Shown: in pieces, positions 51,754-62,245 of the stretch | Numbering within the stretch: the stretch's first letter is position 1 | Layout of the letters: every line of letters begins with the position of its first letter | DNA from: Sva-07 sp963741755 | GTDB taxonomy: Bacteria > Actinomycetota > Acidimicrobiia > Acidimicrobiales > Ilumatobacteraceae | Reading direction: 5' to 3' | Assembly (NCBI GenBank): GCA_963741755.1 | Contig: CAVUJG010000018.1 | Coordinates: 1 to 64,000 of the forward strand | Length of the DNA stretch: 64,000 nucleotides | Notes under the pieces: model-generated | What the model was told of the DNA's origin: nothing | What the model saw: the letters and a program-made list of their open reading frames with translations, nothing else | Database searches by the model: none | Program-made: the position numbers and the translations under genes

Positions 51754-51836
51754 GCGCGAGTGGCGGAATGGCAGACGCGCCAGCTTCAGGTGCTGGTGTC
51801 CGAAAGGGCGTGGGGGTTCAAGTCCCCCCTCGCGCA
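51754..51836 (+). tRNA. tRNA-Leu (anticodon CAG)
   Basis: Acceptor GCGCGAG pairs with CTCGCGC, discriminator A. The anticodon arm CCAGC-TTCAGGT-GCTGG places CAG in the loop. A long class II variable arm (TGTCCGAAAGGGCG) and T-arm GGGGG-TTCAAGT-CCCCC follow. CCA is not encoded. A tRNA-Leu stands at the same place beside fhaA in mycobacteria. Confidence 0.95.
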
Positions 51837-51905
51837 CGAGAAATCCCTTGCACTGCAGGGGGTTTCGACGTCCCGGCGTTGGCCGGTGCATCGGTGACCT
51901 GAGCG

Positions 51906-53058
51906 TCAGGTCCAGCCGGAGCGGCGGATCTCGTCGCCGTCAGCGTCCAGCGGTCGTCCCGACCATCGCAGTTCGCCCGGTGTTGCGGACAGACGTGCGA
52001 TCAGGCCCTGCATCGGAGTTCCGTCGACGTCGGCGATCGCGCCTCGTGCGGCGTAGTGCGGATCGGCGGCGATGTCGGCCATGTCGTACACGGGCCCGAT
52101 CGCGGCCTCGGCCGCGGTGAACGCGTCGATGACCTCGGTCTGGGTGCGAGCCAGGCACCAGTCGGTCATGATCTGCTCGAGTTCGTCGCGGTGCTCGGTC
52201 CGCCCGGCGAAGGTGGTGAAGCGGTCGTCGTCACCGACGCCGAGCACCTCCATCACCCGCGCGGCGACAGAATCGCTCGACGTCGACACCGCCACCCAGC
52301 GGCTCGTCGGCGCACCGATAGGTGCCACGCGGCACCGTGTAGGGCAGTCCAGCGCCGAGTCGCGGTTGCTGCTCACCGCGCACGGCATACACCGAAGCGA
52401 GCGGGCCCATCATCTGGAACATCGTCTCGAGCAGGTTGGCGTCGACGACCTGACCGACGCCGGAGTGCAGCGCCACCATCGTGGCGAACGCCGCGGCGAG
52501 CCCCGTCAGTTCGTCGGTGAGTGCGATCGGCGGCAGCAGGGGTTGTCCGTCGGGTTCGCCGCTGAGCGCGGCGAGGCCCGACATCGCCTCGGCGATGGTG
52601 GCGAACCCGGGCCGTGACGCGTAGGGACCGTCCTGGCCGAATCCGCTCACCCTGGTCATCACCAGGTCAGGGTTGCGCTCCAACAGCACGTCGGGTCCGA
52701 GACCGAGCCGTTCCATCGTGCCGGGCCGCGAGTTCTCGACGAGCACGTGTGCGTCGTCGATCAGCGACAGCAGCACATCACGGTCGTCGTCGTCCTTGAC
52801 GTCGAGCACGACGGTGCGCTTGTTGCGGTTGACGAGCTTCCACCACAGGCCCTCGCCGTCGCGAGGGTCGCGCCACGCCATGTTGCGCAGGCTGTCGCCT
52901 CCCGGCCGCTCCACCTTGATCACGTCGGCACCGAAGTCGGCGAGGTAGCGGGCGCAGTTCGGCCCGGCGAGCACGGTCGACATGTCGATCACCCGCAGCC
53001 CGGCGAGCGCCTGCTGGTCGGGGTCGGGTCCGGAAGGGCCGGAAGAGTCGGTGGTCAT
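51906..53058 (-). pseudogene. Class III CoA-transferase (CaiB/BaiF), interrupted by a frameshift
   Basis: Normal length (~384 residues) but in two frames. The N-terminal part (MTTDSSGPSG) has LAGLRVIDMSTVLAGPNCARYLADFGADVIKVERPGGDSLR, NRNKRTVVLDVKD, LVENSRPGTMERLGLGPDVL and VSGFGQDGPYASRPGF with the catalytic Asp region. After YRCADE near 52305 the sequence continues in another frame (WVAVSTSSDSVAARVMEVLG to a stop at 51906). Its start overlaps the preceding aminotransferase's natural stop. The pairing of acyl-CoA and substrate is unknown. The break is probably a consensus error. Confidence 0.8.
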
Positions 53059-54201
53059 GGCGCCCACCCGGCGAGCAGGTCGCAGGCCTCGGCCATGTCG
53101 GTCGCCGGCCCCGGCGTAGGAGAACCGGACGTACTCGTGTCCGCGGGCGAGGTCGAAGTCGACTGCCCGACGTGGCGGCCACGCCGAGTTCGTGGAGCCA
53201 GCGTGTGGTGAGTTGCAGCGAGTCGATGCCGAGCGCCGTCGTGAGGTGAGGAACGTGGGCGTACACGTAGAACGCGCCGTCGGCGGGGGCGATGTCGGTG
53301 ATGCCCGCCGCGGCGAGGCCGTCGATCGACGATCGCCCGGTTCTCGTCGGTACCGCGCCACGTGGCCGTCGAGTTCGTCGGTCGCGTCGAGCGCGGCGAG
53401 CGCCGCCACCTGCGAGACGTGCGGCGCGCAGATGTACAGGTTCTGCTGCAGCCGCTCGACGGTGTCGACCAACGAGTCGGGCACGACCACCCAGCCGACG
53501 CGCCACCCGGTCATCGACCAGTACTTCGAGAAGCTGTTGACCACGAACGCGTCGGGGTGATGGTCGAGCACCCGGGCGGCCGGCGGGCCGTCGACGATGC
53601 CGTGGTAGATCTCGTCGGCGATGACGGCGATTCCTCGGGACCGGCAGGCGGCGGTGATCTCGGCCAGCGCGTCGGCGCGCAGCACCGTTCCGGTCGGGTT
53701 CGACGGTGAGGCGAGCACCAGCCCGTCGAGTTGGCCGGCGGCGTCGAGATCGGCTGGGCGTCGGCGCCCACCGGCTCTCCGGCCCGACCGGGATCGGCGA
53801 CCGGCTTCGATGCCGAGCGCCAGCAGGGCGTTGCGATAGCAGGGATAGCCGGGCTCGAGCACGCCGACGCGAGCGCCGGGTTCGAACAGCGTCAGGAACG
53901 CCAGCGTGAACCCGGCCGACGCCCCGGCGACGACGAGGATCCGGTCGGACTCGACGCCGTCGTAGCGCTCGGCGAGTCGCCGGCGCAGCGAGTGCAGCCC
54001 GGCGGCGTTGGTGTAGCCGAGCGGCTCGTCGAGGTGGGCGCGCACGGCCTCCCGGGCCGACGATCGGCAGTGGCGTCGACGGTTGGCCGACCTCGAGGTG
54101 CAGGATGCGACGCCCCGACGCCTCGAACCGGCCGCCTCGCGGCTCATCGCCATCGCATGGAACGGCGGCACGCCGGCAGCGCGGACGGCGGCCTCGATCA
54201 C
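53055..54201 (-). pseudogene. Class I/II PLP aminotransferase, several frameshifts
   Basis: Segments of one aspartate-aminotransferase-fold enzyme follow each other in changing frames: AGVPPFHAMAMSREA, then GRRILHLEVGQPSTPLP, then GYTNAAGLHSLRRRLAERYDGVESDRILVVAGASAGF, ASPSNPTGTVL, VIADEIYHGIV, VVNSFSKYWSMTGWRVGWVV (Schiff-base Lys), then APADGAFYVYAHV and HEYVRFSYAG. At least four indels are needed. The reconstructed stop at 53055 overlaps the CoA-transferase start, as in an intact operon. Start about 54201 (GTG) is approximate. Confidence 0.75.
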
Positions 54202-54405
54202 CGCTCGATTGTCGCAGTTCGCGTTGCCGGTCGCCGCAATCGCCAGCGCTCGCAGTCTCGATCTCCTGGCGGCGCGCCCGATCAGAACTTTGAACGCGCC
54301 TGACACTCGCCTCGCTTGCCGCTGACAGTGGTCCGCCTACCGTTCTGCGTGGTCGAGCCGGGCTGGCGCGAGCGGTGCACTCAAGCCGAACAGGAAGGAG
54401 TGCCG

Positions 54406-54993
54406 ATGGCCAGGCATATGACGAGTCGATCGCACGAGCCACATTGTCGGGCGCGCCGGACCGGCTCGGACCGGTGCTCCGATCGCATTCGGCGGTCGCA
54501 GACGATCGCGGCGTCAGCCTGGTCGAGATCCTCGTCGGGATCACGCTGATGGCCACCGTGGTCGTCGCTGTGCTGTCCTCGCTGTTCGTGACGGTCAAGG
54601 CGACGGCCTACGAGCGTGACCACGCGAAGGCCCAACAGTGGCTGCAGGCCGCGATCGGCGTGATCGAGGCGGTCGACTTCAAGGCTGCGACCCCGCGGTG
54701 ATCAACGGCGCCAACGTGCAGCAGGCTACCAGGAGCTGTCGACGTCGGGCAGGTCGACACCAACGGTGACGGACGATCAACGAGCGACGACGGCGCCCGT
54801 CGGCCGTGGGAGTACGACGGTGTCGCTCAAGGTGGAGGTGCCCGAGGTGTGGGACGGCGAGAAGTTCGTCCCGTTCGACACCCAGAGCGTCTGCTACGAC
54901 CAGTCCCGTCTTCGCCAGCAGCGCGTGCGCATGGTCGTCACTCACCCGAGCGGCGTCGAGGAATCGGTGGAGATGATCAAAGTTGACCGCTGA
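54406..54993 (+). pseudogene. Type IV pilin-like protein (PilV-like), frameshifted
   Basis: AGGAAGGAG stands five bases before ATG 54406. After ~5 codons the frame changes to AYDESIARATLSG..., then DDRGVSLVEILVGITLMATVVVAVLSSLFVTVKATAY, a clear prepilin N-terminus with cleavage expected after Gly and Glu at +5. Another break near 54700 leads, in a third frame, to VWDGEKFVPFDTQSVCYDQSRLRQQRVRMVVTHPSGVEESVEMI and the stop at 54991. It is the first of three overlapping pilin-type genes. At least three indels are needed for one protein of ~195 residues. Confidence 0.7.
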
Positions 54994-56547
54994 ACCGACC
55001 ACCACGGACCGGCGATCTGTGACCGATGCCGGCTTCACGCTGCCCGAAGTCGTGATCGTCGTCGTCCTGCATGGGCACCTCATGCCCGGTGCTCGCCATG
55101 GCGTTCTCGGTCGTCGTCCGCACGACACCCGTCGTCGAGGACCGTGCCGACGACTCACGTTCGCTGACCAACCTGACCAACTGGATCAGCCAGGACGTGT
55201 CGTCGACGAGCGAGGACGGTTTCCACATCGGGCCCAGCGAATCCGGCGGCGGATGCCTGACCATCTCGTTGCCGACGTCGTCGTCAATCTGCTGGAGTTG
55301 CACTGGACGCGAGGGCACGGAGCGGTACGTCACGAACTACCGGTGGGTGTCGACCGGCCCGTCGAAGGGTCAGATCTTCCGGTACGCCTGCCAGAAGGGC
55401 GGAGCGGCCAGCGAACTGCGGATGACGGCGGAGCTGAACGAGGTCGCCGAGCCGGACCACCCGTTCGCTCCGGCCCCGGTCGAGATCACGCCGACACCCA
55501 CGAAGCTCGCCGACGGCATCCGACGGCATAAGGGCATCCAGTTCGTCGTGTTGATCTATGACGACTACGGCATCCAGCGCGAACTCCTGAGCCTCGATGC
55601 GACGACGACGAACGTCGCGACGCACGCTGCCGGACGGGTCCAGCGGGGGCGCCAGCGGACAACACCGCCACCGACCGCAAGCGATCTGTTCATGACGATC
55701 ACCCCACCTGCGACGCAAGGTCGAAGAACTGCCGATCTCCGATCCCGACGCGCGACGCGCTGTTCATGACCTTCCCGAACGGTCTCCCAGGGACGTGGAA
55801 CATCCTGGCGACCGGCGTGACCGTGCAGGTGACCCCCGATCCGGCCGCGGCGCCGGGCGACTACGACATCACCTACCGGGTGACCGACCCGATCGGGCGC
55901 GTCGCGGACGCGATCCTGAAGGTGACGATCGTCGGCGCCGGCACCCGAACCAGCCACCGATCGCGAACTCGGTCAGCATTCCGGCTTCGAAGTCGCCAGC
56001 CGTCGGTTGCGACGCTGGTCTACTCCGACCCGGAGGGCGAAACGCTCGTGCCCGTGCTCGACACCGCCGACATCCCCGCCGGATGGACCGCAGACGGTGA
56101 GCGGCGAACAAGGTCACCATCACGCCATCGGCGACGGCCACCGGGACCACAGTCATCAGGTACTCGGTGACCGACAGCGCTGGGGCGACGGCGACCTCGC
56201 AGATCACGGTCAATGTCTGCACGGTCAGCTTCGTGTCGATCTCGCCGGCCGAGCGACCGTGGTCGTGACGAACAGCGGGGGCCTCGACCGGCCGGTCACC
56301 GTCGCGATCTCGCACCAACGGCGCGTGCGCTCCGCTCGTGCTCGGCTTCCTGCCCAACAAGACGTCGGCGGTCGAGATCGACGGAGAACTTCAACGCATC
56401 GAACGTCGTCACGATCAACGCGAGCACAGTTCGTACGCCTGGTTCCGGCCCGAACGGGAACAGCAGCCGTGTCGTAGCCGCTCAACGTTCGCCAGGGCGC
56501 CAACGGCCCCGTCGAGCTGTCCGCTCAACCTCACCACCACACGGTGA
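54983..56547 (+). pseudogene. Large pilin-like surface protein (PilW-like start, beta-sandwich repeats), frameshifted
   Basis: The start (TTG 54983, overlapping the previous stop) gives TDAGFTLPEVVIVVV, a prepilin motif. The frame then changes to MAFSVVVRTTPVVEDRADDSRSLTNLTNWISQDVSSTSEDGF, as in PilW/PilJ-type minor pilins, and RHKGIQFVVLIYDDYG. From about 55780 come Ig/cadherin-like pieces: LPGTWNILATGVTVQVTPD, YDITYRVTDPIGRVADAILKVTIV, NQPPIANSVSIPAS, TLVYSDPEGETLVPVLDTADIPAGW, IRYSVTDSAGATATSQITVNVC. Roughly ten indels break it. Without them it would be ~520 residues, a pilin with an adhesive tip. Confidence 0.65.
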
Positions 56548-56552
56548 AGGCC

Positions 56553-58584
56553 ATGATCAGTCACACCTGTCTTCAACAGCCTCCGAGTCGCGACGAGGGC
56601 TCGATCCTCGCCGCTCGTGCTCGTGTTCTCGCGTCGTCGCTCGCACTGGTGGTCGTGGCGCTCGCCACGTACGCGTCGACGCACACTCCGGCTCGGCCAG
56701 GTGGCCGAACGATCGTCCGACCGGCTCGCCAGCGCCAACGGAGCGATGGACAGCGCGCTCGAGGACCTCGAGCGCGGCGTCGGGCCCTGCCTGCTCTTCG
56801 GCCAGGACTACACGGTGACCGACTCGGTCAACGACATGGCGCCCGAGGTCGACTGCAACTGGGTGGGGGTCGCTTCAACGTCGGCGACCTGTTCGCGATG
56901 GTGATGACCGGGGCCGGCGCCGGGACGCACGGGACCGCTGCTCACCGTCACCAACGGCGGCAACTCGGCCAACGCCGAGAAGACGTTCGAGGGACCGGTG
57001 TACATGGCGGCGCGCCACGCCGTCGGCGTCCGACGATGGACTTCACGGCCACGCTCGCGGTCAAGAACGCCGACCTGCTCGTACTCGGCCGCCGAACTGC
57101 AGCGACCGCCACGCCGTCTTCGCCGGGCCAGTTGACCATCACTCCGGTCGGCTACGGCACCCAGTGCTACGAGGAGCCGTGGAACGCCCCCGACATGTTC
57201 GGCGCGTTCTTCCCCGCCGAGCCGGGCGATCAACGTCACGGCGTCTTCCCCGCCAGTCGAGCGTCGCCGCTCCGCCGGACACGCTCGGCTGTCATGATCT
57301 GGTCGCCGGGCGCGTACACCTCGGCCCCGCAGCTCGGCAACCAGAGCTACAACTACTTCCAGTCCGGCGACTACTACTTCAACGAACATCGGCAACTGGG
57401 GCATCTCGAGCGCGTTCACGCTGTTCGGGTACCCGGGCGACACCGGGCCCGAGCATCGACGGGCCCAAGACCAACGACACGTTCGCCAACAATCCGTGCC
57501 GCAACGCCTGGACGACGATCCAGGTCCGACAAGTCGGGCGCGACGCCTCTACTTCGGCGGCAACACGCCAGCTGACCGTCGAGCAGAACTCGACCGTCGA
57601 GATCTCCGGCCGCGAGCGCAGCGGGCAGAACATCGCCGTGCAGGCGCTCGAGACGCCGAGCGGGCGCACGCCGAGCACCATCCGCGGTGATCAGCGCATC
57701 ATCACGACCGGGCCCGGATCGAACAAGCAACTCTCGATCCAGGGGCTCGTGTGGGCGCCGTACGCCGCCCTCGAGTTCGACCTCATCTCGAACGATGCCG
57801 TCGCGGCGCTTGACTGGTGGTGCAGTCGTGAGCGAACTCAGCGCCGGCGCGTCGGCGAACGCCAACAACTTCCTCATCCGTGTCGACACCAAGCCTGCCA
57901 ACAAGGTGCTGAACCTCACGACCACGGCCACAGTCCGAACGGCCAGGGCTCGACATCGGTCAAGTCGGTCGTCACCGTGCAGGTCGACAAGGGCGCGAAG
58001 TCCTATGCGATCGACAGCCGGCGCGTGCTCGGACTGACCCCCGAGGGATCGTCGTCACCGCCTCCGCCGCCGCCGCCGACGCCCACGGTCCGCCTGGCCC
58101 CGCCACCGGTGCCCGCGCCGACGACCGGTCCGTGCAACGAGACGCGCAGCTCTGGACCGAACGACTTCGGCGACAGCGACTGGACCGCCGAGTACTGGAA
58201 TCTTGCCGTCCTTCACCGAGTCGACGCCCCCGGGGGACCCGTTCAGCCGGCACCCGGTCGTCGACCAAGCGTTGTCGAAGATCGACGGATACTTCGGCAC
58301 GAATTCTCCCGAGCCCGGTGTGGTCAACGCCGACTACTACGCGGCAGGTTCACCAAGACGATCAACGTCGGGACGGCCTGTTCGGTGACATTGCGGGCGG
58401 GCAGTCCGACGATGGTATGCGCGTCCGGATCGACGGCGCGACCGTGATCAACAGCTGGACCAGGCACGCCCACTCGACCACCACGGCGAACTCGCCGACA
58501 CTGTCGGTGGGAACCCACACGATCGTGATGGAGTACTACGAGCGTGCCGGCGATTCGTCGTACGAACTCGAATGGAAGTCCTGA
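56553..58584 (+). pseudogene. PilX-like protein with C-terminal PA14-type domain, frameshifted
   Basis: GAAGG precedes ATG 56553. Pieces in changing frames give a PilX-like head (PSRDEGSIL followed by a hydrophobic run), LASANGAMDSALEDLERGVGPCLLFGQDY, then QLTITPVGYGTQCYEEPWN, TVEQNSTVEISGRE and LSIQGLVWAPYAALEFDLISNDAVAAL. A Pro-rich hinge (SSPPPPPPPTPTVR) leads to DWTAEYWN, DGYFGTNSPEPG, FTKTINV, DDGMRVRIDGATVINSW and LSVGTHTIVMEYYERAGDSSYELEW, a PA14-type carbohydrate-binding fold. More than ten indels are needed. Natural stop at 58582. Confidence 0.65.
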
Positions 58585-58620
58585 TCGTCGGCGCAGGAGA
58601 ACCCTTCCGGGTGACGGCGC

Positions 58621-60486
58621 TCAGCCCGGGAGCAGCAGTTCGCCTGCGTTGAGCTGCTGGGCATAACGACCGTTCGCCGCGAGCAGTTCGTCGTGGGTGC
58701 CGATCTCGACGATGCGGCCGTCCTCGACGAATGCGATGCGGTCGGCGCTGCGGATCGTCGACAGGCGATGCGCGATCACGAGCGCTGTGCGGTGCTCCAT
58801 CGCATGGTCGAGCGCCGCTTGGATCAGCGCCTCGTTCTCGTTGTCGAGGTGGCTGGTCGCTTCGTCGAGCACCATGATCGCCGGGTTCTTCAGCAGCAGC
58901 CGGGCGATGGCGAGTCGCTGCTTCTCGCCGCCGCTCAGGCGGTACCCGCGTTCACCGACGATCGTGTCGTAGCCATCGGGCAGCGCAGCGATCGTGTCGT
59001 GGATCCGCGCCGCCTTGGCTGCTGCGATCAGTTCGTCGTCGGTGGCGTCGGCGTCCGCGTATCGGAGGTTGTCGCCGATCGTCTCGTGGAAGAGGTGTGG
59101 GTCCTGCGACACCACCCCGATGGCCGATCGCAGCGACCCGAGCGTGAGATCGCGAACGTCGTGACCGTCGATGCGGACCGCTCCCGACGTGACGTCGTAG
59201 AGGCGCGGCAACAGCGACACCGTGGTCGACTTCCCGGCGCCGGACGCGCCGACGAGCGCGACGGTCTCGCCTGGCGCGATCTTCAGCGAGAGACCCCGCA
59301 GCACGTCGACGTCGGGGTCGGTGTCGCCGCCGAGGCCCGCGTTCTGTTCCATCGATGCAATCGCCGAATCGGCGGCCGGCGGATACCGGAACACCACGTC
59401 GTCGAACTCGACGGCGCCACGGGCATCGATGAGGTCGATCGCGCCCGGTCGCTCCTGGATCGCCTCGGGTGCGTCGAGCACCTCGAACACCCGCTCGAAG
59501 CTGACCATCGAGGTCATCAGGTCGACGCGAGCATTCGTGAGGCCGGTGAGCGGCTGGTACACCCTGGTGACCAGCGCGGCGAGTGCCACGAGCGTGCCGA
59601 CCTCGATCGAGCCGTCGACCACCATGAACGCGCCGATGCCGTAGATCGCTGCGGTACTGATGGCGGCGACGAGGCCGAGCGCGACGAAGAAGACTCGCCC
59701 GAGCAGCGCCGACTGGATGCCCGTGTCGCGAACGCCCCGAGCACGACGTTCGAACGCCTCCTGCTCGCGGGCACCTGATCCGAAGAGCTTCACCAGGCTC
59801 GCACCGGCGACGTTGAAGCGCTCGGTCATCTGGGTGTTCATCGCCGCGTTGTAGCCCATCTGTTCGCGCGAGATCCCCTGCAGACGAACCCCGACCCGGC
59901 GGGCCGGGATGATGAACAGCGGCAGCACCACCAGCGTGAGCAGCGTGAGTCGCCACTCGAGAGCGAGCATGGCGGCGAGCGTGGTGACGAGCACGATGAC
60001 GTTGCTGACCACGCTGCCGAGCGTGCTGGTGACCGCGGTCTGCGCCCCGATGACGTCGTTGTTGAGTCGCGAGGTGATCGAGCCGGTCGGCGTGCGCGTG
60101 AAGAACGCGATCGGCATGCGCTGGATCTTGGCGAACAGCGCGCTGCGAAGGTCGTAGATGAGCCCCTCGCCGACTTTGGCGCTGGCCCACCGCTGGACGA
60201 TCGCCAGCGCGGCGTCGCCGAGTGCCGCAGCGACGGCGATCGAGGCGAGGATCACGATTTGGCGCTTGTCGCCGTCGGGGATCGCGTTGTCGATGATCGC
60301 CCGGATCACGAACACGGGCACGAGGGCGAGCAGGGCAGCGCCCAGGATGGCGAGCAGGAACACGATGATCGAGCGGCGGTAGGGACGCGCGAACGTCCAG
60401 ACCCGACGGAACGTGCCCTCACTCAACTCGACGCCCTTCAGCGCGTCCTTGTCGCCGGGCATCATCGAGTGAGGGGGCATCCGCAT
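58621..60486 (-). CDS. ABC exporter (MsbA/multidrug type), membrane plus ATPase
   Basis: A 621-residue half-transporter with six membrane helices and one complete ATPase: Walker A GASGAGKSTTVSLL, Q-loop VSQDPHLFHET, signature LSGGEKQRLAIARLLL, Walker B AIMVLDEATSHLDNE and IAHRLST. All catalytic residues are present, so it can work as a homodimer. A ~15-residue insertion (NAGLGGDTDPD) separates the first strands of the ATPase. It stands alone, convergent with the pilin operon and divergent from the hydrolase lipoprotein. The cargo is unknown. Confidence 0.92.
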   Translation of the reverse strand: MRMPPHSMMPGDKDALKGVELSEGTFRRVWTFARPYRRSIIVFLLAILGAALLALVPVFVIRAIIDNAIPDGDKRQIVILASIAVAAALGDAALAIVQRWASAKVGEGLIYDLRSALFAKIQRMPIAFFTRTPTGSITSRLNNDVIGAQTAVTSTLGSVVSNVIVLVTTLAAMLALEWRLTLLTLVVLPLFIIPARRVGVRLQGISREQMGYNAAMNTQMTERFNVAGASLVKLFGSGAREQEAFERRARGVRDTGIQSALLGRVFFVALGLVAAISTAAIYGIGAFMVVDGSIEVGTLVALAALVTRVYQPLTGLTNARVDLMTSMVSFERVFEVLDAPEAIQERPGAIDLIDARGAVEFDDVVFRYPPAADSAIASMEQNAGLGGDTDPDVDVLRGLSLKIAPGETVALVGASGAGKSTTVSLLPRLYDVTSGAVRIDGHDVRDLTLGSLRSAIGVVSQDPHLFHETIGDNLRYADADATDDELIAAAKAARIHDTIAALPDGYDTIVGERGYRLSGGEKQRLAIARLLLKNPAIMVLDEATSHLDNENEALIQAALDHAMEHRTALVIAHRLSTIRSADRIAFVEDGRIVEIGTHDELLAANGRYAQQLNAGELLLPG

Positions 60487-60572
60487 GAACGCCCACGCTA
60501 CGAGCCGGAGTTCCGGATTTCGTCTGTTCGTCTGCCTGCTGGCGACACCCGATCGCCCATACGCTGCAGCCG

Positions 60573-62102
60573 ATGCGCTGCACGACCCTCACTGCGATGG
60601 CCGCGATCACAGCGATCGCGTTGGCTGCCTGCTCCGGCGGTTCGGACGACCCGCCCGTTGCATCTCGTGACGTCACCGGTATCACCGACCCCGCCGTCGA
60701 CACCGCTCCGGACGAGACCACCGCGCCGGAACCGCTCGACTACACCATCGAGTGGACACCGGTCTCCGAACGAGCCGACGAGGGCACGCTCACCGTTCCG
60801 CTCGACTACGACGACCCACAGGGCGACACCATCGACCTGTACGTCGCCCGTCATCGAGCGACCGCCGACCCATCGGCCGGTCCGATGCTCGCCAATCGTG
60901 GCGGCCCCGGTGCTGATGGCGCGACGCTGGCGCTCGATGCCACCGGCTGGTTCGGATCGGAGATCACCGACAATTTCGACGTGATCGGCTGGGACCCGCG
61001 CGGCACCGGACGTAGCGAGGGTGTCGTCGACTGCATCGACGACGTCGACTACGACCGCTACTTCTCCGCTCCCGACATCACGCCGGACGACGACACCGAG
61101 CGAACCGAACTGATCGATCTGGCCGAGGAGTACACCCAGGCGTGCATCGACCGCGTCGACACGCTGCAGTACGTCGGCACGAACAACTCGGCTCGCGACA
61201 TGGATGCGATCCGCCAAGCGCTCGGCGCCGAGCAGGTGTCGTACTTCGGTTTCAGCTACGGCAGCGAGCTCGGTGGTGTCTGGTCGACGCTGTTCCCGAC
61301 GACCGTGCGTGCAGCAGTGTTCGACGGCGCGACCGATCCCAACTCGGATCCGCTGCAGTCGACGTTGCAGCAGGGCGCCGGGTTCGAGGCGTCGCTGGCG
61401 ACGTTCCTCGCGCAGTGCAGTGCCGATTCGCAGTGCCCGTTTCACAACGGCGGCGACGCCGAGGGTGCGTTCGACCGGCTGATGACCAGCCTCGATGAAT
61501 CGCCGCTGCCGAGCGCCGGCGACCGGGTGCCCGTGAACCTGAGCGTGGCGGTCCTCGCCGTCGCGCAGGCGATGTACACCGAGAGCTACTGGCCTGCGCT
61601 CGAGCGGGCGCTCGAAGACGCTGCTGCGGGCGACGGCGCCGGGCTGCTCCAGTTGCACGATGCGTACTACGGCCGGCGTGCCGACGGGAGCTACAGCAAC
61701 CTGATCGAGGCGTTCCAGGCGATCAACTGCGCCGACGACGAGGAGCGGCCCACGGTCGAAGACGCCGATGCCGACGTCGACGAGGTGCTCGCCGTGGCAC
61801 CGAGGATCTTTCCGTACACGACCGGCTCGTACTCGTGCACGTTCTTCCCCCCGGCGCTCGACCCGCGGGTCGAGATCACCGGTGCCGGGGCGGGGCCGAT
61901 CGTGGTGGTCGGCACCACCGGCGACCCGGCGACGCCGCTCGACAGCTCACGCGCGATGGCCGATGCGCTCGAAGACGGCCGCCTCGTGATCGTCGAGGCC
62001 AACGAACACACCGGCTATCGCGGCGACGACTGCGTCCGCGACATCGTTCACGAGTACCTGCTCACGCTGGCCGCTCCGGACGACGGCACCATTTGCTCGT
62101 AG
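60573..62102 (+). CDS. Secreted TAP-like alpha/beta hydrolase lipoprotein (tripeptidyl aminopeptidase type)
   Basis: A 509-residue lipoprotein; lipobox LAAC with Cys20. The fold shows GGPGADGA (oxyanion), DNFDVIGWDPRGTGRSE, and the nucleophile elbow YFGFSYGSELGGVW. The C-terminal TAP-like domain has GPIVVVGTTGDPATPL with the acid and ANEHTGYRGDDCV with the catalytic His. Cys pairs outside the core suit an exported enzyme. It resembles Streptomyces tripeptidyl aminopeptidases that trim N-termini of secreted proteins or take up peptides. Confidence 0.9.
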   Translation: MRCTTLTAMAAITAIALAACSGGSDDPPVASRDVTGITDPAVDTAPDETTAPEPLDYTIEWTPVSERADEGTLTVPLDYDDPQGDTIDLYVARHRATADPSAGPMLANRGGPGADGATLALDATGWFGSEITDNFDVIGWDPRGTGRSEGVVDCIDDVDYDRYFSAPDITPDDDTERTELIDLAEEYTQACIDRVDTLQYVGTNNSARDMDAIRQALGAEQVSYFGFSYGSELGGVWSTLFPTTVRAAVFDGATDPNSDPLQSTLQQGAGFEASLATFLAQCSADSQCPFHNGGDAEGAFDRLMTSLDESPLPSAGDRVPVNLSVAVLAVAQAMYTESYWPALERALEDAAAGDGAGLLQLHDAYYGRRADGSYSNLIEAFQAINCADDEERPTVEDADADVDEVLAVAPRIFPYTTGSYSCTFFPPALDPRVEITGAGAGPIVVVGTTGDPATPLDSSRAMADALEDGRLVIVEANEHTGYRGDDCVRDIVHEYLLTLAAPDDGTICS

Positions 62103-62136
62103 CCGGGCTGTGCGTTCGCCGCTAGCCTCGATCGAC

Positions 62137-62227
62137 GGAAGGCTGCCAGAGCGGACGAATGGGACAGTCTCGAAAACTGTTGAGGTCCTTCGGGCCTCCG
62201 TGGGTTCGAATCCCACGCCTTCCGCCA
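62137..62227 (+). tRNA. tRNA-Ser (anticodon CGA)
   Basis: Acceptor GGAAGGC pairs with GCCTTCC, discriminator G and encoded CCA at 62225-62227. The anticodon arm ACAGT-CTCGAAA-ACTGT places CGA in the loop. A long variable arm (TGAGGTCCTTCGGGCCTCC) and T-arm GTGGG-TTCGAAT-CCCAC complete a class II tRNA. Confidence 0.96.
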
Positions 62228-62245
62228 GCACGTTCACCGACCCAG

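Noticed and set aside
52231..54306. One very long minus-strand protein joining aminotransferase and CoA transferase
   Set aside because: The apparent fusion arises from indels that remove the aminotransferase stop. Reconstructed frames give two normal-length genes overlapping by four bases.
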